Assembly (NCBI GenBank): GCA_963677785.2
Contig: CAXXDH010000002.1
Location: forward strand, 1,025,730-1,089,729
Direction of reading: 5' to 3'
Origin: G963665495 sp963677785
Lineage (GTDB): Bacteria; Desulfobacterota; Desulfovibrionia; Desulfovibrionales; Desulfovibrionaceae
DNA length: 64,000 nucleotides
The translations under genes were made by a program, and so were the position numbers. The notes below the pieces were generated by a model. That model was not told the origin of the DNA. It saw only the letters and a program-made list of their open reading frames with translations, and ran no database searches. Within the stretch, counting starts at the first letter, position 1, and each line of letters begins with the position of its first letter. Shown piece after piece: positions 24,354-33,414 of the stretch.

Positions 24354-24366
24354 TGGAAAAGATCAC

Positions 24367-24987
24367 ATGTTGTATGCTGGAATTGATGTCGGCGGTGAAA
24401 AAAAGGGACAGGCCTTGTGTTTGCTGGATCTGCAATGTGTTGTCCGGCGTTTGGAATACGGGTTGACAGTTTCTGAGGTTCTTAATGTGTTGCATGAAGA
24501 GAAACGGCAGCTTTGCTGTATCGGAATTGACGCGCCCCGTCAGCCGGTAAAAAATGAAGCGGCCAAGGCGGGGCGTTTTTGTGAACGCGAACTTGTTCAT
24601 GCAACCGGCCTACGGGTGCAGTGGTCACCACGTAAAAACGATTTGAACAAACAGCACAACCTTTGGATGGTTCAGGGCATTGCGCTTTTTGAGCGTATTG
24701 CTGCAGAGTTACCGCATATCCGGACCTTGGAGGTTTTTCCATCGGCAAGCTACGGCCGTTTTCCTCCAGACGCGGCTATTAAGGTTCCCCTGGCGCTTTT
24801 TGAACGGAAATCCCGTATGGACCAGTTGGATGCGGCCTGTTGCGCTTTGGTGGCTTGGTGTTACGATAAAGGACTTGTCAGGCATTTCGGGGCAGGAGAT
24901 CCGGAAGGCGAAATAATAGTCCCGGTGTATTCCGAACCAGCAAGTAAAGACTCGGTCTGTAAAGATTCAGGCTGTGAAAAAAAATAG
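24367..24987 (+). CDS. DUF429 family protein (predicted RNase H-like nuclease)
   Basis: The 206-residue protein begins LYAGIDVGGEKKGQALCLL, the DUF429 signature resembling an RNase H-fold strand with an acidic residue. It continues with CIGIDAPRQP (second acidic strand), CERELVHATG, and a C-terminal RMDQLDAACCALVAWCY helix with conserved aspartates. Family members are predicted nucleases without an established substrate. The last 30 residues are low-complexity (repeated KDS-type turns). GTGGAAAAG precedes the ATG. The stop codon lies inside the hairpin of the terminator that serves the opposite strand. Confidence 0.8.
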   Translation: MLYAGIDVGGEKKGQALCLLDLQCVVRRLEYGLTVSEVLNVLHEEKRQLCCIGIDAPRQPVKNEAAKAGRFCERELVHATGLRVQWSPRKNDLNKQHNLWMVQGIALFERIAAELPHIRTLEVFPSASYGRFPPDAAIKVPLALFERKSRMDQLDAACCALVAWCYDKGLVRHFGAGDPEGEIIVPVYSEPASKDSVCKDSGCEKK

Positions 24988-25013
24988 GGAAAAGGTTTCC
25001 CCTTTTCCCTATT
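24979..25013 (-). terminator. Intrinsic terminator of the HIT-LapA operon
   Basis: A perfect 13-bp stem AATAGGGAAAAGG/CCTTTTCCCTATT (arms 24983-24995 and 25001-25013, 5-base loop) is followed on the minus strand by TTTTTTTTC. It overlaps the DUF429 stop codon. On the plus strand the U-tract is missing. Confidence 0.85.
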
Positions 25014-25035
25014 CAGTACGACTGCAAGATTGGTA

Positions 25036-25419
25036 TCAGCCTTCGGACGGCTGGGGTGTAGGACCGGCCGTGGAGGCGTATTCGGTGTTTTCAGATTCTT
25101 CTTCGCCTTCTTCCTCTTCCTGCGGGCGAAGCAGGCTGAGTTCCTGCTGCAGCTTTTTGTTCTCTTTTTTCATTTTTCTGAGATTCGAGTAAACGCGGGT
25201 TTTCTCGAGCAGAAAATAGATTATTGTAATCAGGCTGCCAATGAAAAAGGAAGCGAGAACAATAAAATAGAAGGGCAGTGGAATGGACTTGAAGGAATAG
25301 AAGTCCAAGAGGTCCCAGCGCAGCACCAGTTCGGTGGCAAGCGCTTCACCATTTTGATAGAAGAAAATGATCGAGATGAAGAAAAATACGAGAAGAAATA
25401 CCATTATGACGTAGCGCAT
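25036..25419 (-). CDS. LapA-domain (DUF1049) inner-membrane protein
   Basis: The 127-residue protein has two TM segments (about 3-22 and 47-70) separated by a short periplasmic loop starting FYQNGEALATELVL, the typical LapA layout. A Lys/Glu-rich coiled-coil tail (about 73-98) and an acidic, Pro-rich end follow. In E. coli LapA is involved in LPS assembly and LpxC control; that role here is inference. GAGGAGGGG lies just upstream of ATG. It overlaps the HIT gene by 16 bp and is followed by a terminator. Confidence 0.8.
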   Translation of the reverse strand: MRYVIMVFLLVFFFISIIFFYQNGEALATELVLRWDLLDFYSFKSIPLPFYFIVLASFFIGSLITIIYFLLEKTRVYSNLRKMKKENKKLQQELSLLRPQEEEEGEEESENTEYASTAGPTPQPSEG

Positions 25420-25925
25420 AACCCCTCCTCTTGCGTAGCTGCAGCAAGACGTTCAAAAAAAGGTTTCAAGTGATCGTAAGTGGACACCAAATGTTCAGGT
25501 ATCACTCTTGTCTCGGAAAACACAGTCATGAAGGAAGAATCTCCATTCCAGCGCGGAACCAAATGAAAGTGTAGATGCTCTTTGATTCCGGCTCCGGCAG
25601 CTTCTCCGAGATTAAGTCCTATGTTAATCCCTTGCGGGGAAAAATGAGATTGCAAAATCCGCACGCATTCCTGCATTAAAGCCATCACTTCCGTGGCTTC
25701 CTCAGGCGTAAGATCCGCTAGGTTCATAACATGACGGTAGGGAGTCACCATGAGATGCCCGTTGTTATACGGGTATTTATTCATAATGACAAAAGAATAT
25801 TTTCCTCGGTACAGAATCAGGCGTTCGGCGTCTTCGTCCCTGTGTTTGGGGATGCAAAATACGCATTCATCCGGCTTAGGGCCCAGAATGTATTCGAGCC
25901 TCCAGGGCGCCCACAAATCTTCCAT
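25404..25925 (-). CDS. HIT family hydrolase
   Basis: The 173-residue protein contains the histidine triad in EHLHFHLVPRW (about residues 112-122) and the family's NNGHLMVTPYRH strand. The start MEDLWAPWRLEYI is typical of the Ap4A-phosphorylase-like HIT subgroup, and two cysteines (CVFC) near residue 20 resemble its zinc site. Such enzymes hydrolyse nucleoside phosphate esters or dinucleoside polyphosphates. GGAGG is placed 5 bp before ATG. It forms a two-gene unit with the LapA gene. Confidence 0.92.
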   Translation of the reverse strand: MEDLWAPWRLEYILGPKPDECVFCIPKHRDEDAERLILYRGKYSFVIMNKYPYNNGHLMVTPYRHVMNLADLTPEEATEVMALMQECVRILQSHFSPQGINIGLNLGEAAGAGIKEHLHFHLVPRWNGDSSFMTVFSETRVIPEHLVSTYDHLKPFFERLAAATQEEGLCATS

Positions 25926-25982
25926 TCAGCCTCCTTTCCTGTTCAGACCGTATGCCGCAACCCGTGCGTTACGGAACTGCGT

Positions 25983-26429
25983 TTAGAAAGTTTTTGCCAG
26001 TAACTGGATGGCCTCGTCCGGAGTCGCAGCAGGGATGACACCTTCCACAGCAGCCCAGTGACCCAAGGCGATGACTTTTCGTCCGATTTTCAAGGCCAGA
26101 CCGATTTCAGAGAGAGTACCGGCTGAGCCTTCCACAGCTATAGCCGCCTCACCATTCAGAACCACAAGATAGTTTCTCATGGGGCCCAGACCAGTAGCTA
26201 TGGCAACGTCAACGTACGGGTTGGCGCTTTCAGGCGTATCTCCCGGCAAAATGCCGATGGTACTGCCTCCTGCATTTTTTGCTCCCTGGCAAGCTGCTTC
26301 CATGACGCCGCCCAATCCGCCGCATACTACGGCAAATCCTTTGCGCGCCAGGCTTTGCCCAATTGTGAAAGCTGTGGCCGCAACAGTTGCGTCACACCTG
26401 CCGGCTCCAATGACTGATATACGACGCAT
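25983..26429 (-). CDS. TIGR00725 / SLOG-family protein (LOG-related)
   Basis: The 148-residue protein starts at the ATG at 26429 with GAGGA 7 bp upstream; the longer frame would run 57 codons into the preceding intergenic DNA. The Rossmann-like fold motifs are ISVIGAGRCD, VVCGGLGGVMEAACQGAKNAGG, a nucleotide-binding loop TIGILPG, and VEGSAGTLSEIGLALKIGRKV, which corresponds to the PGGxGTxxE motif of LOG/lysine-decarboxylase-like proteins with Pro-Gly replaced. The ligand is unknown for this subgroup. The gene lies downstream of the DHH-CBS-PAP gene on the same strand. Confidence 0.85.
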   Translation of the reverse strand: MRRISVIGAGRCDATVAATAFTIGQSLARKGFAVVCGGLGGVMEAACQGAKNAGGSTIGILPGDTPESANPYVDVAIATGLGPMRNYLVVLNGEAAIAVEGSAGTLSEIGLALKIGRKVIALGHWAAVEGVIPAATPDEAIQLLAKTF

Positions 26430-26514
26430 TTTGATCCTCGGGCGTACACTTGAAGTTTCACCTTGATGCCGAACGCTTTCTACAAAAAATTTTTTTGAGG
26501 AAATGTCAATAAAA

Positions 26515-29241
26515 TTAACTTGTGAAATTCTTATCAATGTATTTAATGACGTCGGAATTTTGTGCAGCAATTTTTTTGGCGTATTTTTGAGCAAAGGCAT
26601 ACTGCGCCAATAACGTCGGGGCTATGCCATCTATTTTTGCCGCGCGTATCTGGTTGAGAAGCACACTGTAGACGGGGCCTTCAGGTATGCCTAATCTCTT
26701 TAAATCTTTGCCAGTTATTTCAATCGTGACATGTTGCAGCTGCGTCAGATAGTAGGAAAGATGTTTCCGGACTTCTTCGTGGCGGTTGGTGGCCATCAAG
26801 TAGAGGACGCCTTCCAGACGTATGGGTTCGAGCATGAAGTACAGATCGCTCAATTTTTCTTGTTTCTTCACCCAATACATTAAGGGGTCTTTCGTGACCT
26901 GTGTTAATTGGCTGGTATTGATGAAGGATTCTCTATCCCTTTTGGAAAGACCGAGCCGCTTTAACAGACTCAAAACTTGTTCCGGATGCATTTGCGAGCA
27001 CAAGCACATCAAATAGAGGATCCACGGACGCGGTAGCGGATCAATGAACAGCAGCTTGTACCAATTCAGGACTTTGGAGACTTCCTCACAGCGGGCTTCC
27101 TGTACGGGCGTCAAGTTCAGCGCGGGGTGGATGGCCTGCAGAATACCGTAGTCGTGCATGCTACGAAAACAATCCAAAGGCCGCTCTTCTTCCATTATCA
27201 GGCGCAGTTCCTGAAAAATTCGTGCCCCGGATAAGCGTTTGAACAGGTTCAGGCTCAGGGCGTTTTTAATCAGGCGCCGGGTCTGTCCGCCGATGTCAAA
27301 ATGGAAGCGTTGTTCAAAGCGAATGGCCCGCAGGATTCTGGTAGGGTCTTCGACAAAGCTTAACGAATGAATAACGCGCAGAACCTTGTCTTTGATGTCG
27401 CGCTGGGCTCCGAAAAAATCGACTAACCGGCCGAATTCTCCGGGATTCAGCTGTACGGCCAGGGAATTGATGGTGAAATCGCGTCGAAACAAATCCATTT
27501 TGATGGAAGAAAGTTCGACTGTGGGCAAAGCGGCAGGGTATTCGTAATACTCCAGGCGGGCTGTTGCCACGTCGATGTGCTGGCTTTCATGGCCGTGTTC
27601 GTCCTTGAGAATGATCACAGCTGTTTTGAATTTCGTATGAGCGCGTACCCGGCCGCCGAGTTTTTCGCTCAAAGCACGGGCAAAGGCGATGCCGTCGCCT
27701 TCGACGACAATATCCAGGTCGAGATTTTTGCGTCGTAGCAGAATGTCGCGAACGAAGCCGCCTACTGCGTACGCTTCATACCCGAGTTCCGCCGCCAGTT
27801 CTCCTGCTTCTTTGAGAAGTTTGAAAAAGGGTCTGGGCAAGCGTTCGTTAAGCAGGGTTTTGATACTGCGTTCGCGTTTTTTTTCCGGAAGCAGGGTCTC
27901 CGGGATGCGTGCGGGTTCCTCAATAAGTATGTTGATCAGATCCGTTCTGGTGATGACTCCCAGAATGGCGTTGTTTTCCATGACCGGCACCAGGTGCTGC
28001 CGCTGGCCGAGGATTATCTCCATCACCGGGTACAGGTCCGCATCAGGAGAAATGACCGAGCAATCGCGCAGCATGTATTCGCCCAGGGCAACGTTTCCCA
28101 GGTTGTGAGACAGAGCTTTTTCCGCAATGGTCAGTTCAATGATTCCCACAAATTTTTTGTCTTTGCTCTGAACAACCGGCAGCGCTTTGAGTCCGTAACG
28201 CGCCATTACGTCGTGGGCATCGGAGATGGGCTGTTCGCGTTCGATGACGACAGGGGGTTTACTCATCAGGTTCTTGACCAGCAACTGCGGATTGATGTGC
28301 GAATACAGCAGGGCGAAAAGTTCGTCTTTCACCTGGGACAACGTTTTGTCCTTGATGCTGGCGGAAGCCGCGAACGTATGCCCGCCACCCCCGAACGAAG
28401 CACAGATTTGTCCGGCATCCACATCCGGTGTACGGCTGCGCGCCACCAGCTGGATTCTGTCATTCATACGCCCCAGGGCGAACAGGGTCCGGATATTTTC
28501 CATTTCCAGCATCTTGTGAACAAGTAAGGCGAAATCGCCCAGGTAGTTGCTCAGGCTGACTTCGGTGATGATGATGGGAACGCCGTTGATGTCATGGGTC
28601 GTGGCGGATTCGAGCAGTTGATTGAGAATGGCGACTTGTTCGGCGGTAAGTCCCCTGTGCAGCAGGTCGGAAATGAACGTAAGGTCCATTTTTTGTGTTT
28701 TCAACCAGGCCGCCGCTTCAAAGTCATGCTCGGTGGTGGAGACAAAGGTGAAGGAGCCCGTATCTTCGAAAATACCGCAGCCAAGTATGGTGGCTTCGTC
28801 CGCGGTGATGGAAATGTTCTTTTTTCGCAACTCCCGGACCAGAATGGCTGTCGCCGATCCCCAGGGTTCGACTATGCCTTGCGTATAGGGCAAGTCGTCG
28901 TCGCTGTCCGGGTGATGGTCATACACATGCACTTCGGGAGACGCCTGGCTGAGAATGGCGTGCATATGCCCCAGGCGGGAACGTTGGCGCGTATCGACCA
29001 GAACCATGGTTTTCACGGATTCCGGATCGATCTCCTTGGCGTTTTTAAAATCAAAAAGATAGGTTGCGCTTTGTATGACGAAATTTCTCAGGGTTTTTTC
29101 CTGGCTGCCGGGAAAAATCAACACAGCTTTCGGGTACAGCTTGCTCGCGGCTATCATGGATGCGAAGGCATCGAAATCCGCATTGTTATGGGCGGTAATG
29201 ACAACCGGGGCTTGTATTTTTTCAGGTTTATGGGTGCTCAT
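26515..29241 (-). CDS. DHH phosphoesterase - CBS pair - poly(A) polymerase/tRNA nucleotidyltransferase fusion
   Basis: The 908-residue protein starts at the ATG at 29241 (MSTHKPEK). A DHH/DHHA1 region covers about residues 1-315 (AHNNADFDAFASM, YDHHPDSDDDLP, GGGGHTFAAS). A CBS pair follows at about 320-440. The nucleotidyltransferase head (about 475-630) has YAVGGFVRDILL and LDLDIVVEGDGIAFA with the catalytic acidic pair. RNA-binding helices follow (VEDPTRILRAIRFEQRF). The head and body define class II CCA-adding enzymes/poly(A) polymerases; the DHH-CBS N-terminus occurs in such proteins of deltaproteobacteria and some others. It probably maintains tRNA 3' ends; which nucleotides it adds cannot be told. 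It starts 16 bp after xerD. Confidence 0.92.
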   Translation of the reverse strand: MSTHKPEKIQAPVVITAHNNADFDAFASMIAASKLYPKAVLIFPGSQEKTLRNFVIQSATYLFDFKNAKEIDPESVKTMVLVDTRQRSRLGHMHAILSQASPEVHVYDHHPDSDDDLPYTQGIVEPWGSATAILVRELRKKNISITADEATILGCGIFEDTGSFTFVSTTEHDFEAAAWLKTQKMDLTFISDLLHRGLTAEQVAILNQLLESATTHDINGVPIIITEVSLSNYLGDFALLVHKMLEMENIRTLFALGRMNDRIQLVARSRTPDVDAGQICASFGGGGHTFAASASIKDKTLSQVKDELFALLYSHINPQLLVKNLMSKPPVVIEREQPISDAHDVMARYGLKALPVVQSKDKKFVGIIELTIAEKALSHNLGNVALGEYMLRDCSVISPDADLYPVMEIILGQRQHLVPVMENNAILGVITRTDLINILIEEPARIPETLLPEKKRERSIKTLLNERLPRPFFKLLKEAGELAAELGYEAYAVGGFVRDILLRRKNLDLDIVVEGDGIAFARALSEKLGGRVRAHTKFKTAVIILKDEHGHESQHIDVATARLEYYEYPAALPTVELSSIKMDLFRRDFTINSLAVQLNPGEFGRLVDFFGAQRDIKDKVLRVIHSLSFVEDPTRILRAIRFEQRFHFDIGGQTRRLIKNALSLNLFKRLSGARIFQELRLIMEEERPLDCFRSMHDYGILQAIHPALNLTPVQEARCEEVSKVLNWYKLLFIDPLPRPWILYLMCLCSQMHPEQVLSLLKRLGLSKRDRESFINTSQLTQVTKDPLMYWVKKQEKLSDLYFMLEPIRLEGVLYLMATNRHEEVRKHLSYYLTQLQHVTIEITGKDLKRLGIPEGPVYSVLLNQIRAAKIDGIAPTLLAQYAFAQKYAKKIAAQNSDVIKYIDKNFTS

Positions 29242-29257
29242 GCTGCTTGCCTGACTC

Positions 29258-30169
29258 TCACAGTTTTCCGCGCGGGTGGTATTGCTGATGCAAAGCGACC
29301 AGCTTGTCGGCCTGTACATGGGTGTAAATTTCCGTGGCGCTGATGGAGGCGTGCCCCAGGAGCATTTGCACCGTACGCAGATCGGCCCCCCCTTGGAGCA
29401 AATGGGTGGCGAACGAATGGCGGAAGGTGTGGGGGGAAATTTTTTTTTCAATGCCCGCTTGGCGGGCGTACTTGTTGATTGCCTTCCAGACCGCCTGTCG
29501 CGACAACGCCCGTCCCGAGCGATTCAGAAAAATTTCTTTGTCGATGGGGGAAAATTGCGAACGCCAATGCGTCAGATACGTTTCCAGAATGCTTTGCGCT
29601 GTGGGGTGGACCGGTACCAAGCGTTGTTTGCTGCCTTTGCCCCAGACTTTGAGCAAGCCGCTTTGCGGATCAAAATCCAGCTGCTTCAGACCAATGAGTT
29701 CGGATACGCGCAATCCCGCGGCGTAGAGCAGCTCGAGCATGGTACGATCGCGGAATCCCAGTTTGGTCGTCAGATCCGGACGGCTGAGCAGGGCGGCCAG
29801 GTCTTTAAGCGAAAGCACCTCCGGCAAGGTCCGGGCAATCTTGGGAGATTCGAGAAATTCCGCCGGACTGGCGGAAAGAACACCGGAATCCGCGAGATAA
29901 CTGAAAAAGCCGCGTAATGTGGATACGTGCCGGGCAATGCTTTTGTTTTTCAAGCCCTCTTGTTTCAACTGCAGAAGATAGAGAAACAAAGAGTCATGAT
30001 CTGTTTCCTGCAAAGAGGCCTCGTGCTCATGGAGAAACAGCAGGAAAGACTTGAGATCCTGGGAATACGCCTCAAGACTGTTTTCAGAAAGCCCCTTGAG
30101 TACGACCAACTGGCCTAGGTAGGCGTCCACCAGAGGGGCGTGTTGCTGTGTGTCCATGTTGTTTTGCAT
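29258..30169 (-). CDS. xerD: Tyrosine recombinase XerD/XerC
   Basis: The protein is about 303 residues. The start is uncertain: GTG at 30190, ATG at 30169 or ATG at 30157, none with a good Shine-Dalgarno. The N-terminal SAM-like core-binding domain (SENSLEAYSQDLKSFLLFL) precedes the catalytic domain, which has Arg in LYAAGLRVSELIGL, HTFRHSFATHLLQ (His-x-x-Arg), LLGHASISATEIYTHV and the nucleophilic Tyr. Full length and a context outside any mobile element argue for the chromosome-dimer-resolution recombinase rather than an integrase. It is divergent from the PfkB kinase gene. Confidence 0.9.
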   Translation of the reverse strand: MQNNMDTQQHAPLVDAYLGQLVVLKGLSENSLEAYSQDLKSFLLFLHEHEASLQETDHDSLFLYLLQLKQEGLKNKSIARHVSTLRGFFSYLADSGVLSASPAEFLESPKIARTLPEVLSLKDLAALLSRPDLTTKLGFRDRTMLELLYAAGLRVSELIGLKQLDFDPQSGLLKVWGKGSKQRLVPVHPTAQSILETYLTHWRSQFSPIDKEIFLNRSGRALSRQAVWKAINKYARQAGIEKKISPHTFRHSFATHLLQGGADLRTVQMLLGHASISATEIYTHVQADKLVALHQQYHPRGKL

Positions 30170-30284
30170 GCCGGGGTCAGATTCTGGCACGGATGCGGGC
30201 TCTTAACAAGTGGATTTTACGCAGCTTTGATCTCGACAGAAGATGCCATGCGGTGTACGGAGTGAAGCAAGCCAGGAGTGACGT

Positions 30285-31175
30285 ATGAAAGTGCTCAATT
30301 TCGGTTCGCTCAACATTGACCACGTGTATACGGTGGATCATTTTGTTCGTCCGGGCGAGACGCTGGCCAGTTTCGCGTATCAATGCTTTGCAGGCGGCAA
30401 AGGCTTGAATCAGTCCGTGGCTCTGGCACGTGCGGGCTTCCTCGTACGACATGCGGGCAACATCGGTCCGGACGGCTCCATGCTGGTGGAGTATCTTACC
30501 GCAAGCGGTGCGGACGTCGGCCTAGTGCAAACCATTGAAACGCCGACCGGCCATGCGTTCATACAAGTGGATGCCGGTGGAGAGAACGCCATTATTCTGT
30601 TCGGCGGAGCCAACCAGCGGATCAATGAAGAAGACATTGCCCGAGTCCTGGCTGCAGCCGGACCTGCGGACGTGCTCTTGCTGCAAAATGAAATCGCCTC
30701 CATGCCGGAAATCCTAAGGGCGGCTGCCCGCAGAGGACTACGCGTCGTGTTCAATACCGCTCCCATGAGTCCGGACGTGCTGGAGTATCCGCTGAAAGAC
30801 GTCGCTTTGTTCATATGCAACGAAACCGAAGTCGCGGCATTGACCCGTACGGACGGACTCGATGCCCAGTGCGGGGCGTTTCGAACGCTTTTTCCAAAGG
30901 CTTCCTGCCTGCTGACTTTGGGGAGCAGGGGATCCCAGTTTATCGCGCCTGACGGGGAGATCAAGGTCTCCGCCCGTATGGTTCGCGCCGTGGATACGAC
31001 TGCTGCCGGCGATACCTTTACAGGCTATTTTCTGGCGAAATGGCTGCGAAACAGTGATCCGAAGCAGGCCATGGAATACGCGGCCCAGGCTGCCGCTTTG
31101 TGTGTCACGCGCCCGGGAGCGGCCGAGTCGATTCCTTGCCGTGCGGATGTGGATGCTTTTTACGCTACGGACTAA
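30285..31175 (+). CDS. PfkB-family sugar kinase (ribokinase-like)
   Basis: The 296-residue protein has the PfkB signatures: an N-terminal NFGSLNIDHVYTVDHF with the sugar-binding Asp, GGKGLNQSVALARAG, a GADVGLVQ lid region, and the C-terminal DTTAAGDTFTGYFLAKWL containing the catalytic aspartate and anion hole. It is closest in layout to ribokinases (D-ribose to ribose-5-phosphate), but no ribose transporter or regulator is nearby, so the substrate is not assured. AGGAG lies 6 bp before ATG. The next gene starts 30 bp downstream on the same strand. Confidence 0.88.
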   Translation: MKVLNFGSLNIDHVYTVDHFVRPGETLASFAYQCFAGGKGLNQSVALARAGFLVRHAGNIGPDGSMLVEYLTASGADVGLVQTIETPTGHAFIQVDAGGENAIILFGGANQRINEEDIARVLAAAGPADVLLLQNEIASMPEILRAAARRGLRVVFNTAPMSPDVLEYPLKDVALFICNETEVAALTRTDGLDAQCGAFRTLFPKASCLLTLGSRGSQFIAPDGEIKVSARMVRAVDTTAAGDTFTGYFLAKWLRNSDPKQAMEYAAQAAALCVTRPGAAESIPCRADVDAFYATD

Positions 31176-31205
31176 CAAACAAAAAATGTATTTTAAGAGG
31201 TAGGT

Positions 31206-32384
31206 TTGACGGATTTCAGTTTATTAAGCCGGCCCATTCTCGTCACTTGTCCCAAAGAGCTTTCCACAGTGCTTGCCGGGGAAATTGACGAATTGGGCTT
31301 TACGGCCAAGGTGGTTTCTCCCGCGGCTGTGGAGTTGGAAGGGACCTTGACGGATACCATGCGTCTGAATCTGCACCTGCGTACGGCGCATCGGGTGCAG
31401 TTCTTGCTCGATTCCTTTCATGCCGACACGCCGGACGCCCTGTACCGCAAGGTTCTGGAGATTGCCTGGGAAGAGATTCTTTTTCCTGACGGGTACGTCA
31501 GTGTACGGTCGTTTCTGGATACCGATGCGGTGAATGATTCGCGTTTTGTCAATCAACGGCTCAAGGACGGCATTGTTGACCGTATGCGCCAGACAACCGG
31601 CCGGCGTCCGGATTCCGGACCGGACCCAACCCGGACTGTGGTCTTCTTGCACTGGAGCAACGACGCGTGCCAGGTTTGGCTGGATACCTCGGGCGAGCCC
31701 TTGAATCGTCGCGGCTATCGTAAAATGCCCCATGGCGCGCCCATGCAGGAGACCCTTGCCGCAGGCGTGGTGTTGAGCAGCCGTTTCGAGCCTGGGCAGC
31801 ATTTTGTGAATCCCATGTGCGGCAGCGGCACCCTGGCTATCGAAGCCGCGCTTTATGCCATGAATCTGGCCCCCGGGCTGCTGCGCGAAAATTTCTGTTT
31901 CATGCACGTCCGGGGATTTGAAGCCGAAGTCTTCAAACGTTTGCGCGCGGATGCCAGGGAGGAAGCCTACGATACGCCCGGTGCGCGGTTTATTCTTACG
32001 GATCGGGACCCGGCAGCGATCAAAGCGGCGCGTTCGAATGCCCGGGCCGCCGGACTGGAGGATTTTTTTGAATTTTCGGTCTGTGACTTTCGCCAGACGA
32101 AAATTCCCACCGGAGGAGGCGTGGTGATGCTCAACCCGGAATACGGCAAACGTTTGGGCGAAGAGACCGCCTTGGAACACGTTTACAAGGAGATCGGCGA
32201 CTTTTTCAAACAAAGTTGCGGCGGGTATACGGGCTACGTATTTACCGGCAACCTGCACCTGGCCAAATGCATCGGCTTGCGGACCAAGCAGAGAATTCCA
32301 TTTTACAACGCGAAGATCGAGTGTCGGTTGTTGGAGTACGAGCTCTACGCAGGAACGCGCAAGCAGAAAAACGGGACGGAGTAA
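31206..32384 (+). CDS. THUMP-domain class I RNA methyltransferase (RlmL/Trm14-like)
   Basis: The 392-residue protein starts at TTG behind AGAGGTAGG. An N-terminal THUMP-type RNA-binding region (1-165) precedes the Rossmann methyltransferase: FVNPMCGSGTLAIEAAL (SAM motif I), ILTDRDPAAIKAARSNA, and the catalytic-loop position MLNPEYGKRLGEE. Relatives methylate N2 of guanine in 23S rRNA or tRNA and normally have NPPYG; here the second Pro is Glu. The length matches the N-terminal half of E. coli RlmKL. The target nucleotide is not determined. The gene converges with fliM. Confidence 0.85.
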   Translation: MTDFSLLSRPILVTCPKELSTVLAGEIDELGFTAKVVSPAAVELEGTLTDTMRLNLHLRTAHRVQFLLDSFHADTPDALYRKVLEIAWEEILFPDGYVSVRSFLDTDAVNDSRFVNQRLKDGIVDRMRQTTGRRPDSGPDPTRTVVFLHWSNDACQVWLDTSGEPLNRRGYRKMPHGAPMQETLAAGVVLSSRFEPGQHFVNPMCGSGTLAIEAALYAMNLAPGLLRENFCFMHVRGFEAEVFKRLRADAREEAYDTPGARFILTDRDPAAIKAARSNARAAGLEDFFEFSVCDFRQTKIPTGGGVVMLNPEYGKRLGEETALEHVYKEIGDFFKQSCGGYTGYVFTGNLHLAKCIGLRTKQRIPFYNAKIECRLLEYELYAGTRKQKNGTE

Positions 32385-32433
32385 GGCCGGGAATCAGGGT
32401 GAGCCGGACGTTCCCCAAAAGGGACTGCTGCAC

Positions 32434-33414
32434 TTAGGTATAACGGGGTTCTTCTTCTTTGATGACCTGAAAGGCCTGGCTGCCTTTGACCGTGCCGCAG
32501 ATGCCCCAGAATTTCCGGATGCCTTCCACTTCCGCTTCCATCAGGTCGTCGGTGTCCGTATCCAGCAGCAGAATGTCGCCTTCTTTGAGGTACATAAGCT
32601 GGCGTCCGCTGATTTTGGTGCGACCAAAGCGGATGACCATTTCCACCGGTGTTTCCATCAGCCGTTCTTTCAAACGCGAAACCCAGGCATGGTCGATTTC
32701 CAGACGTTCGGTCTGAAAGCTCGCGTGGAGCTTCGAACGGATGGGTTCGATGGTGGCGTAGGGCAGGCAGACCACCAGCGAACCGATGGCGTTTTCCAAC
32801 TCCACTTCAAAGGTGATGACAACCACAACATCGCTGGGCGGGACGATTGCCGCGAACTGTGGGTTGATTTCGGAGCGGACGAGCTCAAGGTTGACCTCAT
32901 GCACCGGACGCCAGGATTCTTCCATGTTGTCCAGAGCCAGCTTGATGACACGGTCGACGATGGCTTGTTCGATACGGGTGAATTCCCGGCCTTCGATTTT
33001 GGGCTGGCTGCCCGATCCGCCGAAAAAGTTTTCCACCAGGGCGAAAACCAGGCGTGAGTCCACGACAATGATGGCATTGCCGCGCAGAGGTTCCATCTTG
33101 AAAATATTGATGCTGGTGGGCACTGGCAGTGAGCGCATGAAGTCGCCGAATTTGGTCATGTCGATGGAAATCGGATTGAGTTCCACGCGTTTGCGGACTG
33201 AGTTGCTCAGGGCGTTGGTACACAACCGGGCAAAGCGGTCATTGACGATTTCCAAAACCGGCATGCGGCCGCGAATGATGCGGTCCTGGTTGGCCAGATC
33301 AAAAGGAACAATCCCGGAATCGTCCTCAGCAACTTCGCCTTCAGTTTCGATTTCTCCACCGGAGAGCCCCCTCAATAGGGCATCGACTTCATCCTGGGCA
33401 AGGATTTTGCTCAT
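32434..33414 (-). CDS. fliM: Flagellar motor switch protein FliM
   Basis: The 326-residue protein starts at the ATG at 33414 (AGGAG 6 bp upstream; a GTG one codon earlier is too close to the RBS). The N-terminal SKILAQDEVDALLRGL is the CheY-P-binding motif. The middle domain (about 45-240) includes NDRFARLCTNALSNSVRKRVEL, and the C-terminal SpoA domain (about 250-320) includes ISGRQLMYLKEGDIL. FliM sits in the C-ring with FliG and FliN and sets rotation direction. The gene is isolated here: fliG, fliN and fliL do not flank it. Confidence 0.96.
   Translation of the reverse strand: MSKILAQDEVDALLRGLSGGEIETEGEVAEDDSGIVPFDLANQDRIIRGRMPVLEIVNDRFARLCTNALSNSVRKRVELNPISIDMTKFGDFMRSLPVPTSINIFKMEPLRGNAIIVVDSRLVFALVENFFGGSGSQPKIEGREFTRIEQAIVDRVIKLALDNMEESWRPVHEVNLELVRSEINPQFAAIVPPSDVVVVITFEVELENAIGSLVVCLPYATIEPIRSKLHASFQTERLEIDHAWVSRLKERLMETPVEMVIRFGRTKISGRQLMYLKEGDILLLDTDTDDLMEAEVEGIRKFWGICGTVKGSQAFQVIKEEEPRYT

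Larger units (their letters stand above)
23972..24366. other. Very AT-rich divergent intergenic region with two identical palindromes
   Basis: This 395-bp region separates the ClpX-like and DUF429 genes. It contains two copies of AAAAAACGTTTTTT, at 24268-24281 and 24339-24352, 71 bp apart centre to centre, and otherwise long A/T tracts. No gene is supported. Confidence 0.6.

Noticed and set aside
31224..32258. 344-codon frame antisense to the THUMP methyltransferase
   Set aside because: Shadow frame with no start context or domain; the plus-strand gene has clear SAM motifs.
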